From Cryptomeria japonica (lineage: Eukaryota > Streptophyta > Pinopsida > Cupressales > Cupressaceae), in assembly GCF_030272615.1 (NCBI RefSeq), contig NC_081406.1, positions 165,275,521-165,339,520 on the forward strand: DNA of 64,000 nt. Reading direction: 5' to 3'. Positions within the stretch are counted from its first letter, which is position 1. Each line of letters opens with the position of its first letter. Below the pieces are notes generated by a model that saw nothing but the letters and a program-made list of their open reading frames with translations, was not told the DNA's origin and ran no database searches. Positions 35,081 to 47,459 of the stretch are shown piece after piece. A program made the translations under genes and the position numbers.

Positions 35081-36229
35081 GTAGTCAACTATAGGTGTAT
35101 TGCCAAACCATAATTCATAAGTTGTCTTACCAGTTTCTCCTTTGATATGAACTCTATTGAATGTATAAACTATTGTGCTCACTACTTCTCTCTAGTAGAT
35201 ATGAGGTAGATTAGCTTCCATCATCATAGTTATAGCAAGATCCAAGATAGTTCTTTTCTTCCTTTCCACAACTCCATTTTGCTGAGGTGTGTAGAGAGCA
35301 GAAAATTGTCTCCTTGTGCCATGTCTCTCACAAAAGTTGTTAATCTCACCGGAAGTGAATTATCCTCCATGATCTGACCTTAAGCACTTGATCTTCAATG
35401 TTGTCTTAGTTTCAACCTTAGCTTTAAATATTTTAAACTTTTCAAAAGCCTCAGATTTTTCCCTTAGAAACATAACCCACATCATTCTAGAATAATCATC
35501 AATGATTAGCATAAAATATCTATCACATTGAAATATTTTGATTCTAGTAGGACCACACAAATCAGTATGAATAAGATCAAGAATATCATTAGATTTGTCT
35601 TATATACTCCTAAAAGAGGTTCTGACCTATTTTCCCACTTGACATTCTTTACATACCGGATTATAGGGCTTCATGATCTTAGGTCTATCTCTAACTACCT
35701 TAATTGAACTAATCTTTACAATGCAATCAAAATTCACATGACATAGCCTTTTATGCCAAAACCAACTCGCATACATTTGTGCCATCAAGCATGTCTTCTC
35801 ATCGGAATTCAAATGAAATATATTACCTTTTGTCCGAGTACCGGTTGTAATCTCCAATCCAGATATATTAATGATTTTGCATTTTCCATCCTTGAATTGT
35901 AATTGAAATCCCTTATCCACCAACTGTCCTACACTCAAACTATTATGCCTTAAACCTTCAACATAATAAACATTATCAGTATTGTGCTTACCATCTAATG
36001 ATATAGTTCCTCTTCCTTTGATCATGTATACTTTGTCATCTCCAAATTTGACCATACCGCCATCAAATTCTTGCAAAGATCGAAACTTCCTTTTATCTTC
36101 AGTCATATGATGTGAACATCCACTATCAATTACCCATTCATCCTTATTTTCAATTTTAGCAGCAAGGGTCTTTTCTTTAGGTACATTCTCTTCCAGTGCC
36201 GAATCATTTTCCTTGATAGCCAAGAACAC
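35081..36229 (-). pseudogene. Copia A protease and integrase, 5' half
   Basis: The 200-codon block 35627-36229 holds the aspartic protease site VIDSGCSHHM, then the pre-integrase zinc segment (WFWHKRLCHVNF ... CKECQVGK), which binds Zn through H, H, C, C. The integrase core follows (35360-35560) with IDDYSRMMWVMFLREK and RSDHGG, then NGVVERKKRT with the third catalytic acid. A stop near 35605 and others lie between. It stops at ELWFGNTPIVDY (35081), exactly where element B inserted; the next residue is at 20844. Confidence 0.9.
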
Positions 36230-36393
36230 CCATTCCTTTCCATTATCAGAACCACTAGCAGAGTCTTGTGCCGGTAGTCACACCTTCCTCATCTGCATAG
36301 TAACATGATTTGTCTCTATTTTTTCCTGTACTTATGCTTGTTCTAATATCTAGGGTTAGGCTTAAAAGATCTTATAGCTCTTTCTTCAAATTT

Positions 36394-37299
36394 TCAATTC
36401 CTTTCAGGACATCTAGATGCAAAATGACCTATCTTATTACAAGCAAAACATTTAAAAGGCGACTTTCCTTCATACTTACTTCCTATCGGTCCTTTAGGCA
36501 CTCTTCTAGAAAATAGGGCTTCAAGTTGCTCAAATTCTTCATCTTCTCTTTTCATATCATCCAATTCCTTTGCATACAAAGCTTTTCAATCTTGCTTGCC
36601 AGTTGATGATGTAAATGCATGAAAAGAAGGTTTCGAATTCATAGCTCCAAAAGGTCCAAATTCTTCAAGCTCAAAAGAAGATAATTTCCCAACCAAGATA
36701 TCTCTATTGACAGAAGTATTAGCCATTGTTCTCAATTCATTAATTGCAATAGCCTTCATCTTATAAGCCGGTGGTAAAGCTCTCAAAACCTTAGAAACTA
36801 TTTCATCTTCACTCAGAGATCCACCATAACATTGAATTACCATGACAATTTCATTTACCCTTTCCATGAATTTAGTAATCCTTTTATCTTCTTCCATCTT
36901 CAAATTTTCATACCTCGCCCGATAACCATCAAGTTTAGCAATCTTAATAGTAGGGTAACCTTCATTTAGAGTCTCCAACTTATCCCATATAGCCTTTGCA
37001 GATGATTCATCGGTTAATCTCATTATTTGTTGATCAGAAAGTGCACACAAGAGGGCTTCTCTAGATCTACAATCATTTTCAAGCTCCTTATCCAAGTTTA
37101 CCGGAGGAGGATTGCCAGATGTTGGATTAAAAGGTGTTACTCCATTCTCTGTGATCTCCCAAATTTCCTTACCAAGACATCTCGGATGAGTCTCCATTCG
37201 AATCTTCCATACTCTATAATTTGTTCCCTCAAGCCTAGGAATTTCTCTCCGAAAGACAACAACAACTGAACTAGATGAACTTGAACTATTAGATGTCAT
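36394..37299 (-). pseudogene. Copia A gag
   Basis: Open from the ATG at 37299 for 237 codons (to 36586), starting MTSNSSSSSSSVVVV, with LEGTNYRVWKIRME and the UBN2-type gag segment YENLKMEEDKRITKFMERVNE. A stop separates this from the piece with the zinc knuckle CFACNKIGHFASRC (C-x2-C-x4-H-x4-C, near 36415-36460), which is preceded by an acidic stretch. Gag packages the RNA; the knuckle binds it. The start is 44 bases from the primer site. Confidence 0.9.
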
Positions 37300-37342
37300 A
37301 GGATCTTCCTCAAGCGGTTAAGATTTTGCAGAGAGGACCAGA

Positions 37343-37354
37343 GCTCTGATACCA
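37343..37354 (-). promoter_or_regulatory. Copia A primer-binding site (initiator tRNA-Met)
   Basis: Element strand TGGTATCAGAGC, the standard match to the plant initiator tRNA-Met 3' end, two bases from the LTR. Confidence 0.9.
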
Positions 37355-37356
37355 AT

Positions 37357-38575
37357 TGTTAGACAATTCAAATAACCGGAGGACAACTAAGAGGAGGGGT
37401 GAATTAGTTGTCACTAGATTACCGGAACTTTAAGAAATTAAAAATTTAATACCAGAACCCAAAACATCAATACCAGAATGCATAAACCAATTACCGAAAT
37501 AGCAGATATACCAATTAAGCATAAACAACAATTAGAGAATAAATACCATCCACATGACACCAAGATTTGTACGTGGAAAACTCGGTAAAGGGAAAAACCA
37601 CGGTGGGAAGCCTACCCACAGTCAAATAATACTTTTGCTGTAAGTATGTAATTACAAATTGAGGGGAATTCACTTGCAGGAAGGCCAACAACCTAGAGCA
37701 CTCTGCTCATTACAAAAGGAGTCTCACTGAATACATAAAAATCTAGACTACAATCTGAAAGGAAGAATGAACTACAATGATAGCATCTCCAATTCCTGAG
37801 TACAATTCTGGTTAAGATCAAAACCAGAGGACTTAATCCTCTTCCATAAACCCAACTTGATCACCAATGATTGACCAAATCTTTTGCATGAATGATTATT
37901 ACATTATTTGCTCCTATATCATCCTATCATCCTTACATGATCTACAATGAGATCTTACATCATATATATACAAACCCTCAATCATAAATAATAAGGTCGG
38001 CCACCAGACAATAAAGAAATTACATAATTACAAAACATGTCAACCAAAAGCCAAAAAAAAAATATCCAACCCATAAGTCATCCAGGAAACACATTGAGAA
38101 GACCAAACACCACGTTATATTAAGCTATTCCATAACCTAGATAGTACAGAATAGGTCCAAAGTTAAATGCAACACCACTGATCAATTGGAACATGAACAT
38201 GATAACCATAAACATCTTGAAACTCAACTAGAAGCTGCACCAACACCACTTATGCATACCATCAAAAGATCTTCATCAAAGCTCTGCTAGTGAAACCCTC
38301 ATTGGATGAACAAACTAGGCTTACCAACATATAAGTTGACATCCGATCACCAGAACAATACCAATTAACTGAACATATATCTAAGTAGCATGAGTAGCAT
38401 ATCTAAGCCAATTCCATAAGCCAAAGCATACCGGAGTATACCAGTTCATACCAACCAGAAACCAATCAACCTACTGGGACCAAAGGGATACCGGTAAAAA
38501 ACCAAAGCAACTAGTGTTGACATCAATGTCAAAACATCAATGCAACACATAATCAATTCCTCCAAATGGCCAACA
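37357..38575 (-). repeat. Copia A 5' LTR
   Basis: Plus strand starts TGTTAGACAATTC and ends GGCCAACA, 1,219 bp, followed by the TAGGT duplication. A TATA-like ATATATATA lies at 37962-37970. By eye most positions match the 3' LTR, with small indels and many C/T and G/A differences. Confidence 0.92.
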
Positions 38576-38580
38576 TAGGT
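38576..38580. repeat. Target-site duplication of copia A (right)
   Basis: TAGGT, identical to 17256-17260. Confidence 0.9.
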
Positions 38581-38639
38581 AGCCTAACAATGTCCCATAG
38601 TGAGAATCAACATAATAGGAACTTGAATGTTATTCCAAA

Positions 38640-39881
38640 TGATTATGAGAAATATGCCATTCATTTTTACATGTTACTTTTATGATCCCTAAATTAATAT
38701 AATGCTTTATTTTATTTTTCAAAGCCTTACACTCATTAGTAGAATGGCCATAAATTTGATGATGCTTGAAAAAAGAAGAATTTTCAAGATGTTGTCTACG
38801 TTTCCTTCTTCATGTAGGCCAAAGAAGAGAGATTAAATTGGCATGAAGTGGATCAGATAAAACATTATTTTGTTGTAATGCCATATTAGAATGAGAAGAA
38901 GTGGACTCACTAGAAAATGGAGGGGATGTTGACAAAGGAAGAGGTTGGAAACCTAGCTTTTCATTAGAAAAGTTTGATTTCTCATGACTTTCAAGAATTT
39001 GTTGCACACATCCTAGAACTTGTCCATTGTATCCATGTGTAGGATCAAGAGAGGGTTTACTGTTAGGTGAAATTGGATTGAAGTTTAAAGAGGCCGAATC
39101 AATTTCTAGACATTTTTTAGGATAAAAATTTTGTGTATCAAATTCAAGCATCTTAGATTTTCTACAAAAAGAAGGTGTGAAATCTAAGGACCCCCAATCA
39201 TCCTCCAAGAGTTCTTCTTTAGGAACTTCTTTAGTAGGAGATGGTGTATTTCTCTGAATTGAAGAGAAGTTTGTAGGAACGAACAAATAATATTATGCTT
39301 AAATTTGCATGTTCTCATCAGTTTCTAAAGAAAACACTTCATTATTATGTGCAAGGCACAACACGGTAATTAGGAACAATCTTAGGGTTCTCAGTAATAT
39401 GATTTCATTGATTTGATCTTTATTTGGTTCTTCAATTTTGGGAGAGAGAGCATTGTATCATCCTCTTTCTCTAAGGTATCTCTATGATTAAAACAACATT
39501 AGGAAAGGGCCTATCATATGTCCTTAATGCCTCATCTCTAGGGGGAAGATAGTGAAAAGAAGGTGTGGTATTGCTAGGAAAAGTAGCTACAATATCATCC
39601 TCTTGCACCAAATAATCCTTAAGAGGGAGGTACATCTTAGGAGAAGAAGGAACACGATTCTCCAAAGATTCATCTTTAAGAGGGAGATCTTTGAAAGAAG
39701 TGTTCATATTCCCTTTTTGCACCAATGTGCCCTTATTAATGAGATCAATTTTGGGAGAGGGTACATCATAGCTATAAATGAAAGAGAGAACTAACTTATC
39801 ATCATATGCATGAAAGGGAACATCATTAACATCTTCAATGTAACTTAAAATTGAACTAGAAAAATAAGATAAGAAGTCCAT
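38640..39881 (-). pseudogene. G4 gag-like ORF with degenerate zinc knuckle
   Basis: The open blocks 39471-39881 (136 codons, starting MDFLSYFSSSILSY) and 38810-39286 (158 codons) lie in one decayed frame with breaks around 39290-39470. The protein is rich in S, P, N and L and has no canonical capsid domain that I can see. Past a TGA at 38810-38812 the same frame continues FFKHHQIYGHSTNECKALKN (near 38730-38790). This aligns with the gypsy gag knuckle (C-x2-H-x5-H-x4-C) except that the first Cys is Phe. G5 has a related ORF with the Cys kept. A role in RNA packaging is inference. Confidence 0.6.
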
Positions 39882-40690
39882 ATGTACTTATGATCAAACA
39901 AGAAAATCATATGTCATGTAACAAAGTAATATTCACTCAATTTATGCATGAAAACTTAATTAAGGGGGAAAAATTTTGAATTTCAATTTTGGAAATTGTG
40001 ATTAAACAATGGAATTTTTTTTTAAGTGATTGATTAACAAATTAATGAAACAATTTGATTTGTGAATTTGGAAAAATTTATGCAACCCAAAAATCAAATT
40101 AATAAATTAGGATTTTTATGAATTAAACCTCTTAATTTATGTAATTTAATTAAAATGAGATCTATGAGTGCAAATTTTATAATTAAAATGTTCCCAAATC
40201 AAATCTTTCAAATTATTGATCCAAATTTTGACAACCCACAAATTCAATTTTAAATCTAAATATTAGGGTTTTGTTTGAATTTAACCTCTAAATTTTAAAA
40301 TTTAATTGGAAATAAAACCTGTGAATCAAAATTTAAATTTTAAATTTTAAAACACCTAGATCTAAATAATTAATCCAAATTAAAGTAACCTACAAGCTCA
40401 ATTTTAAATTTAAAAATAAGGATTTTTGTGAATTTAACCTCTAAATTTTAAAATTTAATTGGAAATTAAACTTGTGAATGAAAATTTGAATTTGAAATTT
40501 GAAAACACCTAGATCCAAATTAAAACAACCCACAAGCTCAATTTTAAATTTCAAAATTAGGGTTTTTATGAATTTAACCTCTAATTTTTTGAAATTTAAT
40601 TGGAAATTCAACTTGTGATTGGAAATTTTGAATTTTAAATGCATACAGATTTTAGACCTAAGAACATAAATAAAAAATTAAAGTGTAAAG
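39882..40690 (-). other. G4 leader
   Basis: AT-rich, non-coding. Contains the tandem repeat 40083-40640. Confidence 0.65.
40083..40640. repeat. Tandem repeat in the G4 leader (about 150 bp, four copies)
   Basis: The phrase AATTTAACCTCTAAATTTT and its neighbours (CAACCCACAAGCTCAATTTT; AATTAGGGTTTTTATG) recur with anchors near 40121, 40278, 40431 and 40571, a period of 140-157 bp. G5 has one copy of the same sequence at about 62640-62760. Confidence 0.8.
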
Positions 40691-40704
40691 AGTCGGGTAC
40701 ACCA
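40691..40704 (-). promoter_or_regulatory. G4 primer-binding site
   Basis: AGTCGGGTACACCA on the plus strand, three bases before the LTR, matching the G1 and G5 sites. Confidence 0.72.
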
Positions 40705-40707
40705 AAA

Positions 40708-41884
40708 TGTAATGGGGTGAAAAATTAGGGTTTCCACTACAAGAAGGATGAAAAGTGCTAATATTTTGCTTGGGGACCTATTACATTCAAAAGAGGGTTA
40801 AATCCAATAGATCTAGTCACAAACCAACAAAGATAAGGACTGAAAGTACTGATTGGATTCAAGGGGGTGAATTAGTTTTCCTTCTTTTGTGAGTTGAATT
40901 GCTGGAATTTCGGTAAAGTGATAGAAATGAAGGTAATAACATAAAAAACAAGTTACAATCGTTAGATTGAGGAATGCACCTAGATATGAGAAATGTAAGT
41001 AGACTCGGATATGATCCCCAAAAGAGCTCTGAAAATGACAGCACCGTGGCAAAATTTGCCTTGGTCCTCCTAGATTTTCGTACAGCAAAGGGGATTGATT
41101 TGTCTCTGTAAATGATGTTGATTCTGAAGATCACAACTTCGTACCTATTTCCTGCACATAGAAATAAAGGGAAATAGGTTGGGAATATGGGTTTTCCTAA
41201 GTCAAACCCCAGTTAAGGAATTAACCTTGATTGAAATATTGCAAATACTAAAATAAACAATGGAAGGATATACCTTAGATCTACAATGACTGATAATTAT
41301 GCTTTGATTATTGAATGTAATCACATATGTTGCATGAAATGACATGAACATGACAAAAGCCTAGTCACACACAAATTCTTGCATATGAATGATGTAATGT
41401 TGCTCCACAATTGATGAATGAAGAATGCAACCTTGAAAACCTATAGGAATGCTTTATGATTATAATTTTGCACTTGTATCCTTGTCTCTTCTATCTTTTA
41501 TCTTCCATGTATATGCAAATGAGAGGGGAACACCTCCTTATATACTTGCCCATCAAAAAACATGATGCTAAATTTCTTACATAGGCTGACATGGGGATAG
41601 GTTTCCTACTCAAATTTGAAAATGCCAAAGGGGTTCAAAATGGGGCCCAAATAAGCAGGACCATAGAATGGCACCATGGTCCCAATGAGGACCAGGGCGC
41701 CTCGCCTAGTCCTACCTTATTTTAGGGTTGTATTAAGGGGCCATTTGATGTATGAAGTAAAATAAAGCGATATTTGCATGATGTAATCATAGTTAGGTCT
41801 CATTTAAGTATTGGGGGATGAATGCTAAGATGAGGGCCCAAAGTGTGGATTGAATTGTAAGGGAGTACTATTTAGGATGCTACA
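40708..41884 (-). repeat. G4 5' LTR
   Basis: 1,177 bp, TGTAATGGGG to GATGCTACA on the plus strand. The TATA-like TATATAAGG on the minus strand lies at 41537-41545. Its start aligns with that of the G5 LTR (TGTAAT, GTGAAAAATTAG, GGGTTTC). Confidence 0.82.
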
Positions 41885-42450
41885 TCGTGACTTTCTTTTA
41901 ATGGCATACTTCCTCGGTTTATAGAATTTAGGTAGCATTCTCAACACTTTTTTAACTTCACATTCATCAATTTTTCCACCATTACTTGTAATTGCATTTA
42001 CTATCTCATTCACTTGGTGTTGGTAACCTTCAATGTTCTCATCTTTAGACATCCTTAGTGTCTCAAAGATATACTTTATATTATGCATCTTGACTTATTC
42101 TCATCTCAATTTATGCTAATCAACTTATCCTAGATTTTCTTTACACTTGTGCATTTAGTTATCTTCAAAAAAATTTGATTCACTCAAATTACTAGCAAGG
42201 GCATTGATTGCATTGGCATTATTTTAATGATTCTTGCCCTCATCTAAAGTAGTAGGACCACCATTCAAAGTAGTACAACCAATTTTGATAATGTCCCATA
42301 TTCCTTGAAAACAATAGAGAAATCAAACAATATTCCATCTATGAATTCCAGGAAGAGTAATTTGTATCATCAAACCTTGGTGGCTTGAAATACAAGGCCT
42401 ACACCATTGTACATTTCTCAAGCGAGTAAACTTATCATAGAGGAACCTCA
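41885..42450 (-). pseudogene. Copia D gag fragment
   Basis: The oldest element in the nest. The best open piece (to 42088) reads FETLRMSKDENIEGYQHQVN, then EIVNAITSNGGKIDECEVKK and VLRMLPKFYKPRKYAIKRKS, a typical copia UBN2 gag segment. Upstream, in broken frames, are DDTNYSSWN and WDIIKIGCTTLNGGP. G4 cuts it at 41885. Confidence 0.8.
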
Positions 42451-43690
42451 CTTTGATGCCAATTTTTTAACACACCACAAGATTGGAGTGGGGGTGTCAA
42501 TCAATCCAAACCTTATAATAACTTAAACACCAAATTACAATTATATTATCTATGCAAATATGAAACATGAAAAAATAAAGCACAACACACATAAGAATAC
42601 CCGATTTTTGTGGAAAACTCAAGAAGGTATAAACCATAGTGATAATGACACTCACAATATGAATAACTAATTAAAATTCTTTAGGCTCAAGACTGAGGAT
42701 CTCACAACTCCTAATAGGACTTGCAAAACTAAGGCGCACAACCTTACGGTAAGATACAAAGAATTTTCATTACTGAGATGCATAATCTCAGGGCAAGATA
42801 GAAAGGATTCACTTGTCGATCATGATGCCTTTGGCACTTGGAGGGTTCATTTTTGTGCGCAAATAGAATGAGGATACTATTGGTTCTAACAACTCAAGTA
42901 TAAGTGAAACTCTTTAATTTTTTTCATGAAATTATTGAAGTAAGAGAAAAGAGACTTAATAATAAACATTGGAAGCCTTATCTCCACTCAGGTGTGTGTT
43001 AAAAACTGGTGAAAAAGATCACTAAAAATTATTAGGTTAAGTCCCTTGGATGTAGGCTACCCCTGAGACAATGTTGACTACTACAAAGTCTTACAAGATC
43101 ACTCTGGTGGACATATGTGATGTAGATTCTCAAGATGATCAATTACATGATCACATGAATTTTATAATGGGAAAACCTACATCCCACCATATTATGGCCT
43201 AGTTTCTATTGCAGAGGCATCCTATCATATTTTTCTTCTTCTTGATAGATTAAGATATTGGGGGGCATTAGGATAATCTTCTCTTATGTTAAGGATGGAT
43301 ATTCCTACAGGGTGATTATTGCTTAGTTGATAGAAGTGGGTATTGATCTTCCCTTTTGAACATAGCCAACCATCACACCCTTAATAAATACATGTGTTAT
43401 GATCATGTTTTATATGTATAGTCACATTAGGAACTATCACCTCATGGTTTTATATAACTAAAGTTAATGAGAAACTCAACCTCCATCAAAATCAATTATT
43501 GTAACTTCACGTATAATCTCATAGTAGCGTGCAAATTTATGGTGATACTCTTAAAAGTATTGAATTGTGATACTCGTTTATTCACTTTTGATAAGATTTT
43601 ATTTTTATAAGGATAGGGATTTTTACATGTTGGGCAAAAAGAATCTTTTATATTAGACATTTAGCATCTTTGTATAAAATACCCCTTCTC
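42451..43690 (-). repeat. Copia D primer site and 5' LTR (right edge unresolved)
   Basis: CTTTGATGCCA (42451-42461) is a decayed initiator tRNA-Met site. The LTR follows from about 42466 (TTAACACACC). The block TGTGGAAAACTCAAG ... ATAAACCATAGTGATAATG (42608-42650) corresponds to the conserved block of the other copia LTRs. The far edge is estimated from the usual 1.2-1.4 kb. Confidence 0.55.
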
Positions 43691-46600
43691 CTTGCTTAGT
43701 GGCTAGATATAGCCACAAAGTGAATTTAATTGTGAAATTTCGAGTTTGTGAATCTAATATTTTATTAATTTTAAATTTCAAGTTTTCTTACGAGTGTCAA
43801 AATTTAAATTTTTATTTAATAATTGGTTGTAAGCCACGTAGAAAAAATATTTTAATTAAATATATTTGTTTGCATATGATTTGTTGATTAAATTGAATAA
43901 TTTTTTTCTTAATTATTGAAATTCATATTTTTATTTATTTTTATTTGGCATTCTTGAAATTATGTTGGCTATGTGATTTTAATTGTTGCTTTAACTTTTT
44001 GTCCTTATGTTGTAATCATGTTATCTATATCATATACAAGTAGGATCATGGTAGGATTGTTATTAAGGGAGTAGAACATGGGGAATATTGTATGATGATG
44101 GAGGTTGTATATGAGACTAATTGTAGTATTGGTCATATCAATTTCCTCCAATACTACTGCGTGATCTCTCTCATTGTTCTCTTAGAGGATAATCCCTTCT
44201 AAAAAATAAGAGAATAAGATGATATGGAAATGTGTTTAGTATGCGAGAGATCTTACTGATGTCAAGATGAAAAAAATTCTTTAACTAGTACTAAAACTAT
44301 GAAAGAAATATGTGTTTTTTTAATCCATGATTAAGACTCTCCTCACAATGATGATACAAAAGCACTAGTTTTAGTTTTTATTTTGATTTCGTTCATGGAG
44401 TAAGGAGATGACACAATTAGTTTTAGTTTTCAAATAATTGATTTTGTATTGATTTGTAGACATGGTATGTTGTACCTGTGGATAATTGAGTTTTTCTTGA
44501 TTCATAGTTTTTCAAGTGTATACTTTTTAATAAGTAATTTAAATCTACTGCTATGTGGATAATTGAGTTAGTTCCAATTCTTAGTTGGTTGATTATTTTA
44601 TTGTGGATAATTGGGTAAGTATGGATTCATAATTGGTTTGTATCTTTTCTTGTGAATAATGAAGTTTGTATTGATTCAAAATAGGAGTGGTGTACTTGTG
44701 GATAATAGAGTATGTATCAATTTGTAGACATTTTATACGTTTGACAATAAGTAGATTCATGGATGTGTTTAGTTTGGTGTTTCTTGAGTGAGCAAGGGAA
44801 ACTGGTAGAGATTCTTCAATAAAGATTTTAGAAGGGTTGCTACATTCAATCCTTGAAATGTTATGCCCTACGTTCAAACTGATGTAATAAGAAGGGAATT
44901 TTTGTTTATTACATCTTTAGTTTAGCATAGTTTTGATATTAATAATGATATCAATAAAAAACATATATGTTTTAATTTACACATAAAAAATGTTATTTTT
45001 TAGTTAGTAATTAAATATATTAATAGGGAATTATTCCTATTAAAGAGTTTAGGGGGGCTGTATATGAAAAATGAATGAGATTATAAGCCATAAAAAATCA
45101 AAGTTAATATTCATCTTGATTGAAATCAAAATACATTATTCTATAATAGTTTTGTTTTCTCATATGGTTTAGATTTCCCAAAATATTTTTTTCCTTTCCC
45201 TATTTCAAAATCTCAAGAAAGGATGGTGCTTAAAACCTCTATTGGGGCTTGTTATTAGTATATGGAAAGTTTAAGACTTTCTTAATGCTAAGTCATATCC
45301 CTTTATAAATGTAGAAGTATCAAAGACACACTAAGTAGATACTCCGAATGCCTAAGATGGGAATTTTAATATCTATATTAGTATAATGTTTATGGTAGTC
45401 ACCTATAACGATTTAAGATATCATTAGATGAATTTTTTTATGATTACTAATGACCTAGGACTATCTTGAAATATAATTCCTTAATAAATTAACAAGTAAA
45501 AATGTCTTTTTTCAAAAAGTGCTAGCATTAGGAGTAGGTAAATTGGCATTAGAAATAAGAGAGCACAGGTCACATTGTAGATACGTGTTTAAGGGGTAGG
45601 TCCATACTTCTAATCTAGTTAGGAGAATAGGTGTCCTAATTGTTCAAATTGGCCTTGACCATGGTTGGTTTAAACTTAATTGAAGTAATAGCTATAAGAT
45701 TCCCTAATCTTTTTGCTTTTATGAAGAAGCTCATTACATGAAAGAGACAAAACTGATCAATGCCGAGTCAAGTGTAATCTAAATTTAGGCAAGAGATTAC
45801 TTAGGACGTTGGCCTTTCTATGTGCAACTGAATATTTAACCAACTACTATTATGCTACCAACTCACATACCTACTTCATGAAAGATACTTTAGATAATGT
45901 CTTTAGAAGCAAAACAACTGCAAAACAAGACTTGTTGAAAAATAAAATACTATATTTATGGTTGTAAAAAATAATATACAACAAAAGAATAATAAGATAA
46001 AATATATATTTTAATCTTTAAAATAATTAACTTAACAATTTAACTGTGCACTTTCATACATTTCCTTTAGTATATATATTTTTTATTTTATAAAAATTAA
46101 TTAATTGTATTAACTATACAATAAGAATTAAAATAATGTAAAATAACATCAGAATTATTGAATAATTACATAGATTTCAAAAATTAAAATTACAAACTCA
46201 TTATCTAATTAAGAAAATGCAACAATTTTATTTGGGTTATATATACATTTAATATACACAAATTGCATACAAACATAATATTAACCAGTTAATATAATTG
46301 GGTTAGAGTAATTTTTTTCCAGTAGAATAAAATACCATTAATTTTTCTCATTTATATTACACTTAAGTCGCATTGCTGAGGTTTAAGATTCATGCTAGTC
46401 GAAGGACATTTAGTTTTATTACAAGTACACGTTGCATGCACCTAAATGAAACTGAGTTTAAATCTTCTACACTAAGATTTGAAGCTCCTTTATATATCTA
46501 ATTAATACAAATCTATAAGAATTACTTTACGACCACCTGATTTATGAAAATAAAAACTAAAAACTGAAACATGACAATGTCTTCAAAGGAGTTAATTCAT

Positions 46601-46873
46601 TTACAATCAAAATCTCTACTTTCTCGTAGTCTGTCATTACACAAATTTCTTTAACATGTGCTAATATATATGTATGTTTTTCTTAAGAAATGCTCAATAG
46701 ATATAGTGTGTATGTTTTATAAGTGATCCAATCATCAACATAACATTATCATCCATCTTTTTTAGCAAGGGTAGCAGGGACTAAGATTGTCTATATATCA
46801 GAAGATACTATGTAATATACGATACTTATTTCTGTTATCTTCCCTTAATTTGGTTTTTATTACCAGAGCTTTC
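43691..46873. other. AT-rich region downstream of the receptor kinase
   Basis: No gene, RNA gene or transposon domain is recognised. Short ORFs here have no family features. It contains one degenerate minisatellite (44478-44706). Confidence 0.6.
44478..44706. repeat. Degenerate minisatellite, GTGGATAATTGAGT
   Basis: GTGGATAAT or a one-base variant recurs at 44478, 44555, 44603, 44652 and 44698, usually followed by TGAGTxxGTATTGATTCA-like text. The last intervals are 46-49 bp. Confidence 0.65.
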
Positions 46874-47188
46874 TTACGCAGAGGAACTATCGTTGGATGG
46901 TTCTCCAAGGCTTAAGCTCTCTCTGCGTGACGATGGTTTCTCTTGTCTATATATATTGGGCTGCCAGTTCCCCAGATGTGACGGTCTAGAATGTGAAACA
47001 TGAGCTTCTATTTTCCCTTCCAGCATTTCAACAACTGTGGACATTGAAGGTCTTTCCATAGGAGATCCGTGGGTGCATAACAGTCCCACATTAATTGCCC
47101 TTAAAACTTCTTCCTCGGAGTAGCTTGAGTTTTTCAGATTCACATCAACCAAATCGAGCAACATTTTCTTCTCATACAAATTCCAAGT
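46874..47188 (-). CDS. Receptor kinase exon h: C-lobe end and tail
   Basis: Acceptor CTTACAG|AC. Reads TWNLYEKKMLLDLVDVNLKN, EEVLRAINVGLLCTHGSP, MERPSMSTVVEMLEG, then a Ser-rich tail and TAA. An AATAAA-like signal sits just beyond the stop (near 46856). Confidence 0.92.
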   Translation of the reverse strand, partial: TWNLYEKKMLLDLVDVNLKNSSYSEEEVLRAINVGLLCTHGSPMERPSMSTVVEMLEGKIEAHVSHSRPSHLGNWQPNIYRQEKPSSRRESLSLGEPSNDSSSA

Positions 47189-47459
47189 CTGTAAGGCAGT
47201 CACAAAAAAAAAATCATAAATTATCCGAAAGCAAGTCTCTGTTTTCTGAATTATGACAAACAATTGTTCTTAAAAAGAGAATGATATTAATTTTAATCTT
47301 TTGTGAGTTGTGAGTCTGAACTTATTCAACAAATTCAATTTTTTCAAAACATTTCGCAAACACGGGGCATTTTATTAGTGTGATTATTTTAACTCCACGA
47401 AAAAAATTCAACTAATATCAGACTATTTGTGTTGTTAAAGAGAAGGTTTTTGTTGTTAC

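Larger units (their letters stand above)
17261..38575 (-). mobile_element. Copia (Sirevirus-like) element A with nested insertions
   Basis: A complete element on the minus strand: 5' LTR (37357-38575), tRNA-Met primer site, gag, protease, integrase, RT, RNase H, multiple polypurine tracts and 3' LTR (17261-18478). Both outer ends carry TAGGT. The span is 21.3 kb because a B-family dimer (20847-35080) splits the integrase; without it A would be about 7.1 kb. The two LTRs have nearly equal length (1,218 and 1,219 bp). It sits in the gag-like region of G4. Confidence 0.95.
38581..41884 (-). mobile_element. Gypsy-like non-autonomous element G4, right part
   Basis: Minus strand: 5' LTR (40708-41884), primer site, leader with tandem repeats, and a gag-like ORF cut by copia A at 38575. 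The remnant at 16839-17255 is its continuation. It shares LTR ends, primer site, leader repeat and spacer repeat with G5. TCGTG (41885-41889) is the predicted target duplication inside the gag of copia D. No pol domain is visible in either part. Confidence 0.8.
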
